Shown piece after piece: positions 5,471 to 7,283 of a stretch of DNA of 7,283 nucleotides; within the stretch, counting starts at the first letter, position 1, and each line of letters starts with the position of its first letter. The position numbers were made by a program, and so were the translations under genes. The stretch is from assembly GCA_947628765.1 (NCBI GenBank), contig CANRBD010000054.1, forward strand, positions 1-7,283, read 5' to 3'. The notes under the pieces were generated by a model. That model saw only the letters and a list, made by a program, of their open reading frames with translations, was not told the origin of the DNA and did not search any database. The DNA comes from an uncultured Bacilli bacterium. Its GTDB lineage: Bacteria > Bacillota_I > Bacilli_A > RF39 > UBA660.

Positions 5471-6322
5471 ATGTATCATAAACGCAAATTTGATAAACGT
5501 TATTTAATTATTATTGTTGTCGTTGTTTTAGCTATTTTATTAGTTATTCTTTCGCTTGTATTAAAAAAAGATCGTGACTTAAGTTTGCCGGAAAAAATCG
5601 TTAAAGATAGTGGCACTTTTGTCGTAAATATTTTAAGTACACCGGTTAATTTTATTAAAGAAAAAGTTCGTGAAAGCAAGGAAAAAAATCAAATATATAA
5701 TGATTATAAAGAATTAGACAAGCAAAAGAAAAGTATAAATCGTGTTAAAGCCGAGAATAATGATTTAAAATCAGAAGTTAAAAAGTTAAAAGAAGAATTA
5801 AAATTAGATACGATTTTAAGTGATAAAATATTCACGCATGCAACAATTATTAATCGCAATATCGACTATTGGTATGAAGAAGTTACGATTGATAAAGGAA
5901 AGAAAAAAGGCCTTGAAAAAGGTATGGTTGTTATTAATAGTAAAGGAGTAATCGGAACCATTTCAAAAGTTAGTGGCGCTTATAGTACGGTCAAACTTCT
6001 TTCAAATGAAAATATGCGTGATAAAATCAGTGTTAAAATTAGTACAGGTGATAATTACGTTTATGGTTTAATTTCAGGCTATAATACTAAAAACAACACT
6101 TATACTGTTGAAGGTATCAGTGAAAATAAGGAAATTTCGAAAGGCGCTGAAGTAGTGACCACAGGGATGGGGGGACTTTTCCCAAGTGGATTATTGATAG
6201 GAAAAGTTAGTAAAGTAACAACTGACAATTTTGATTTATCGAAAGTGGCTGTAGTTAAATCCGCAGTTAATTTTGATGAAATTGATTATGTTTCAGTTTT
6301 AAAAAGAAAGGATAGTAAATGA
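5471..6322 (+). CDS. mreC: Rod shape-determining protein MreC
   Basis: MreC is a bitopic membrane protein of the elongasome that links MreB and MreD with the PBP2/RodA cell-wall synthesis machinery. The 283-residue sequence has a basic cytoplasmic N-terminus, one membrane segment (about 11-31), a coiled coil (about 70-112, rich in Lys/Glu with KAENNDLKSEVKKLKEEL) and the extracytoplasmic beta-barrel domain. Family marks are DKGKKKGLEKGMVV (141-154), GVIGTI (159-164) and the closing VVTTGMGGLFPSGLLIGKV (228-246). Length is normal. The stop TGA overlaps the mreD ATG as ATGA, which indicates translational coupling and use of TGA as a stop. No mreB lies upstream, unlike in Bacillus, so MreB must be encoded elsewhere or be absent. 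Confidence 0.95.
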   Translation: MYHKRKFDKRYLIIIVVVVLAILLVILSLVLKKDRDLSLPEKIVKDSGTFVVNILSTPVNFIKEKVRESKEKNQIYNDYKELDKQKKSINRVKAENNDLKSEVKKLKEELKLDTILSDKIFTHATIINRNIDYWYEEVTIDKGKKKGLEKGMVVINSKGVIGTISKVSGAYSTVKLLSNENMRDKISVKISTGDNYVYGLISGYNTKNNTYTVEGISENKEISKGAEVVTTGMGGLFPSGLLIGKVSKVTTDNFDLSKVAVVKSAVNFDEIDYVSVLKRKDSK

Positions 6323-6816
6323 TTCCTATTGTTTTAATTGTTTCGTTTTTATTAGATAGTATTGTATCTAACTTTATTTCTATTAATAGTCTTTTAAATC
6401 CACTTTTTACTATAATGGCTTTAATTATTGTTTTCCCATATTTTATATCTCATAAAAGTAAAAAAAATTATTTAATAACTTGTTTTGTTACTGGTATTTG
6501 TTATGATTTAATATATACTGATACTCTTGTACTTCATGGATTTTTATTCTTATTAATCGGTTATATTATTGGTAAACTTAATTTAGTTTTATCAAACAAT
6601 TATGTTAATGTAGCTATAATGGGGTTAATTGTAATTATTGTTTATAGGTTAGTTATGTATGCCTTTTTACTAGTAACGGCGAATATTTCTTTTGACATAT
6701 TTACGGTTATTAAAAGTATTTATTCATCGCTTATTTTAAATATGTTATATGTTTCGCTTGTATTTTTAATAACTAATAAGATAAGTGATAAACTTAAAAT
6801 TCGTAGAGCTAATTAG
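6319..6816 (+). CDS. mreD: Rod shape-determining protein MreD
   Basis: A 165-residue, very hydrophobic protein with about five or six membrane segments (roughly 2-20, 25-45, 51-66, 70-86, 97-119, 136-154), typical for MreD, the integral membrane member of the MreBCD elongasome. The family pattern G-x2-YDLIYT-x-TLVLHGFLFLLIGYIIG (59-85) is present. AAAGGA at 6307-6312 lies six bases before the ATG, and the ATGA overlap with mreC supports the start. It is the last gene of the unit; the stop codon lies in the loop of a strong terminator hairpin. The MinCD genes that follow in Bacillus are not here. Confidence 0.9.
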   Translation: MIPIVLIVSFLLDSIVSNFISINSLLNPLFTIMALIIVFPYFISHKSKKNYLITCFVTGICYDLIYTDTLVLHGFLFLLIGYIIGKLNLVLSNNYVNVAIMGLIVIIVYRLVMYAFLLVTANISFDIFTVIKSIYSSLILNMLYVSLVFLITNKISDKLKIRRAN

Positions 6817-6836
6817 TTTAGCCCTACGAATTTTTT
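6796..6836. terminator. Hairpin terminator between convergent mreD and the XRE gene
   Basis: AAAATTCGTAG-a-GCTAA (6796-6812) pairs with TTAGC-c-CTACGAATTTT (6818-6834): 16 pairs with one A/C mismatch and a five-base loop, then T residues to 6836. It ends mreD. The A-run on the left arm makes it a possible terminator for the minus-strand gene as well. Confidence 0.85.
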
Positions 6837-6841
6837 AAATA

Positions 6842-7081
6842 CTAATATTCGCGGTTAAATTCTTTCATAGTATAAATTTGTTCAGAAGTTTTAAAAAGAA
6901 TTTCTACCCCACATATCGAACAAATTTGAAAAAATGTTCCAATCGAAGGCATGATTTTTTCTTTTTCGTATGATGAAATCGTAGATTTTCCCACTCCAAT
7001 TTTCTTGCCCAACTCTTCTTGGGTAAGTTTCTTTTTTACTCTCATATTTTTTATTATCATTCCATAATTAACTTTTTGCAT
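6842..7081 (-). CDS. Small XRE-family helix-turn-helix regulator
   Basis: A 79-residue protein that is almost entirely a Cro/C1-type HTH domain (about 7-62). The pattern IKNMRVKKKLTQEELGKKIGVGKSTISSYEKEKIMPS matches the five-helix fold, with TQEELGKKIG as helix 2 and GKSTISSYEKE as recognition helix 3. A short tail (63-79) has no recognisable ligand or partner domain. The start is supported by GGTG (minus strand, 7089-7092) seven bases upstream. It is transcribed away from the surface-protein gene starting at 7198, and the shared intergenic region holds an inverted repeat. That arrangement suggests it regulates itself and that neighbour (inference). Two Cys (54, 57) sit in CSIC, which may or may not matter. 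Size and domain resemble phage-type and SinR-type repressors, but it lacks SinR's C-terminal oligomerisation part. Confidence 0.9.
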   Translation of the reverse strand: MQKVNYGMIIKNMRVKKKLTQEELGKKIGVGKSTISSYEKEKIMPSIGTFFQICSICGVEILFKTSEQIYTMKEFNREY

Positions 7082-7098
7082 ACAATATCACCAATAAA

Positions 7099-7127
7099 AT
7101 TATCGCAAATTTACTATTTTCTGTCAT
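7099..7127 (-). promoter_or_regulatory. Promoter of the XRE gene
   Basis: On the minus strand, ATGACA (7122-7127) and GATAAT (7099-7104) have a 17-base spacer, and TGC ahead of the -10 makes it extended. Each hexamer matches the consensus at five of six positions. Transcription would begin near 7092, leaving a leader of only about 10-11 bases. Confidence 0.7.
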
Positions 7128-7128
7128 A

Positions 7129-7179
7129 AAAGTTCATTTAAAATTGACTTCTACAAAAAGTTGTGTTAAAATGAACTTT
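7129..7179. promoter_or_regulatory. Inverted-repeat operator candidate between the divergent genes
   Basis: AAAGTTCATTT (7129-7139) and AAATGAACTTT (7169-7179) are perfect 11-bp inverted copies with centres 40 bases apart, about four helical turns. The left arm lies just upstream of the XRE -35 and just upstream of the surface-gene -35. The right arm overlaps the surface-gene -10. Binding there would block the surface-gene promoter and could also touch the XRE promoter. The divergent XRE protein is the obvious candidate binder. Confidence 0.6.
7144..7172 (+). promoter_or_regulatory. Promoter of the right-hand surface-protein gene
   Basis: TTGACT (7144-7149) and TAAAAT (7167-7172) have a 17-base spacer, with TGT before the -10 giving an extended element. 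A full AGGAGG (7185-7190) follows, seven bases before the ATG. This is the best-formed expression signal in the window. Confidence 0.8.
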
Positions 7180-7197
7180 AGTATAGGAGGCAAATAA

Positions 7198-7283
7198 ATG
7201 CGAGGAAACAATAATAAGAAATATATAATAATGGGGTTAATAACCATAGTATGTGTAATGACAGTGGCATATGGAGCCTTTTT
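7198..7283 (+). CDS. Exported surface protein, N-terminus only (3' partial)
   Basis: Only 28 complete codons are visible before the window ends. A basic, Asn-rich start (MRGNNNKKY) is followed by one hydrophobic segment (about 10-25) ending in VAYGAF. This looks like the signal or anchor segment of exported Bacillota surface proteins, including those with SipW-type signal peptides whose hydrophobic part ends in a similar AY-x-x-F motif. The strong AGGAGG site and promoter fix the start. Isoleucine codons are all ATA, as in the N-terminal part of the surface protein at the left end, so this may begin a related multidomain protein. That is inference; the mature part is not in view. Confidence 0.75.
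   Translation, partial: MRGNNNKKYIIMGLITIVCVMTVAYGAF

Noticed and set aside
6320..6322. TGA read as tryptophan (mycoplasma code)
   Set aside because: mreC ends here at the right length with an ATGA overlap to mreD, and Trp is encoded by TGG throughout, so the standard bacterial code fits.

Overview
This AT-rich window (roughly 30% GC by eye) looks like the chromosome of a low-GC Bacillota/Bacilli bacterium, perhaps an uncultured gut lineage. The support is strong AGGAGG/GGTGAT-type Shine-Dalgarno sites, TTGNNN/TATAAT promoters, a RadC-MreC-MreD cluster, an RNase J-family protein and cell-surface proteins with Fn3/Ig-like domains. All genes read cleanly in the standard bacterial code, and mreC ends in TGA as an ATGA overlap with mreD. 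The genus cannot be told from the sequence.

Layout. (1) 1-2090: the 3' part of a large secreted surface protein. It has an Fn3-like domain, an Ig-like domain and two tandem ~265-residue domains, and is closed by a good terminator. (2) 2172-3818: an RNase J-family protein with several altered active-site motifs, on its own promoter. (3) 3876-4214: a small protein of unknown function, ending in an AT-rich terminator. (4) 4296-6816: a membrane-anchored SPOR-like protein, radC, mreC and mreD, a morphogenesis/division cluster. It resembles the Bacillus spoIIB-maf-radC-mreB-mreC-mreD order with maf and mreB missing. A strong hairpin overlaps the mreD stop codon. (5) 6842-7081 (minus): a small XRE-type repressor-like gene. 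(6) 7198-end: the first 28 codons of another exported surface protein, transcribed divergently from the XRE gene. The shared intergenic region holds two facing promoters and an 11-bp inverted repeat, a likely operator.

The most interesting signals are at the two ends. In the left-hand surface protein, both tandem domains carry a ~100-base segment near their C-terminal end where the domains suddenly lose similarity. There coding-strand A falls to about half of its local level and GC rises to almost 50%, while T stays level. A conserved PA(I/L)YLKS anchor follows, and in the second copy a GC-rich hairpin. This is what adenine-directed hypermutation by a diversity-generating retroelement would leave, but no reverse transcriptase or template repeat lies in this window. 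At the right end, the XRE gene and the new surface gene form what looks like a regulator-target pair. No tRNA, rRNA, CRISPR array, insertion sequence or gene-free stretch over 300 bases was seen.
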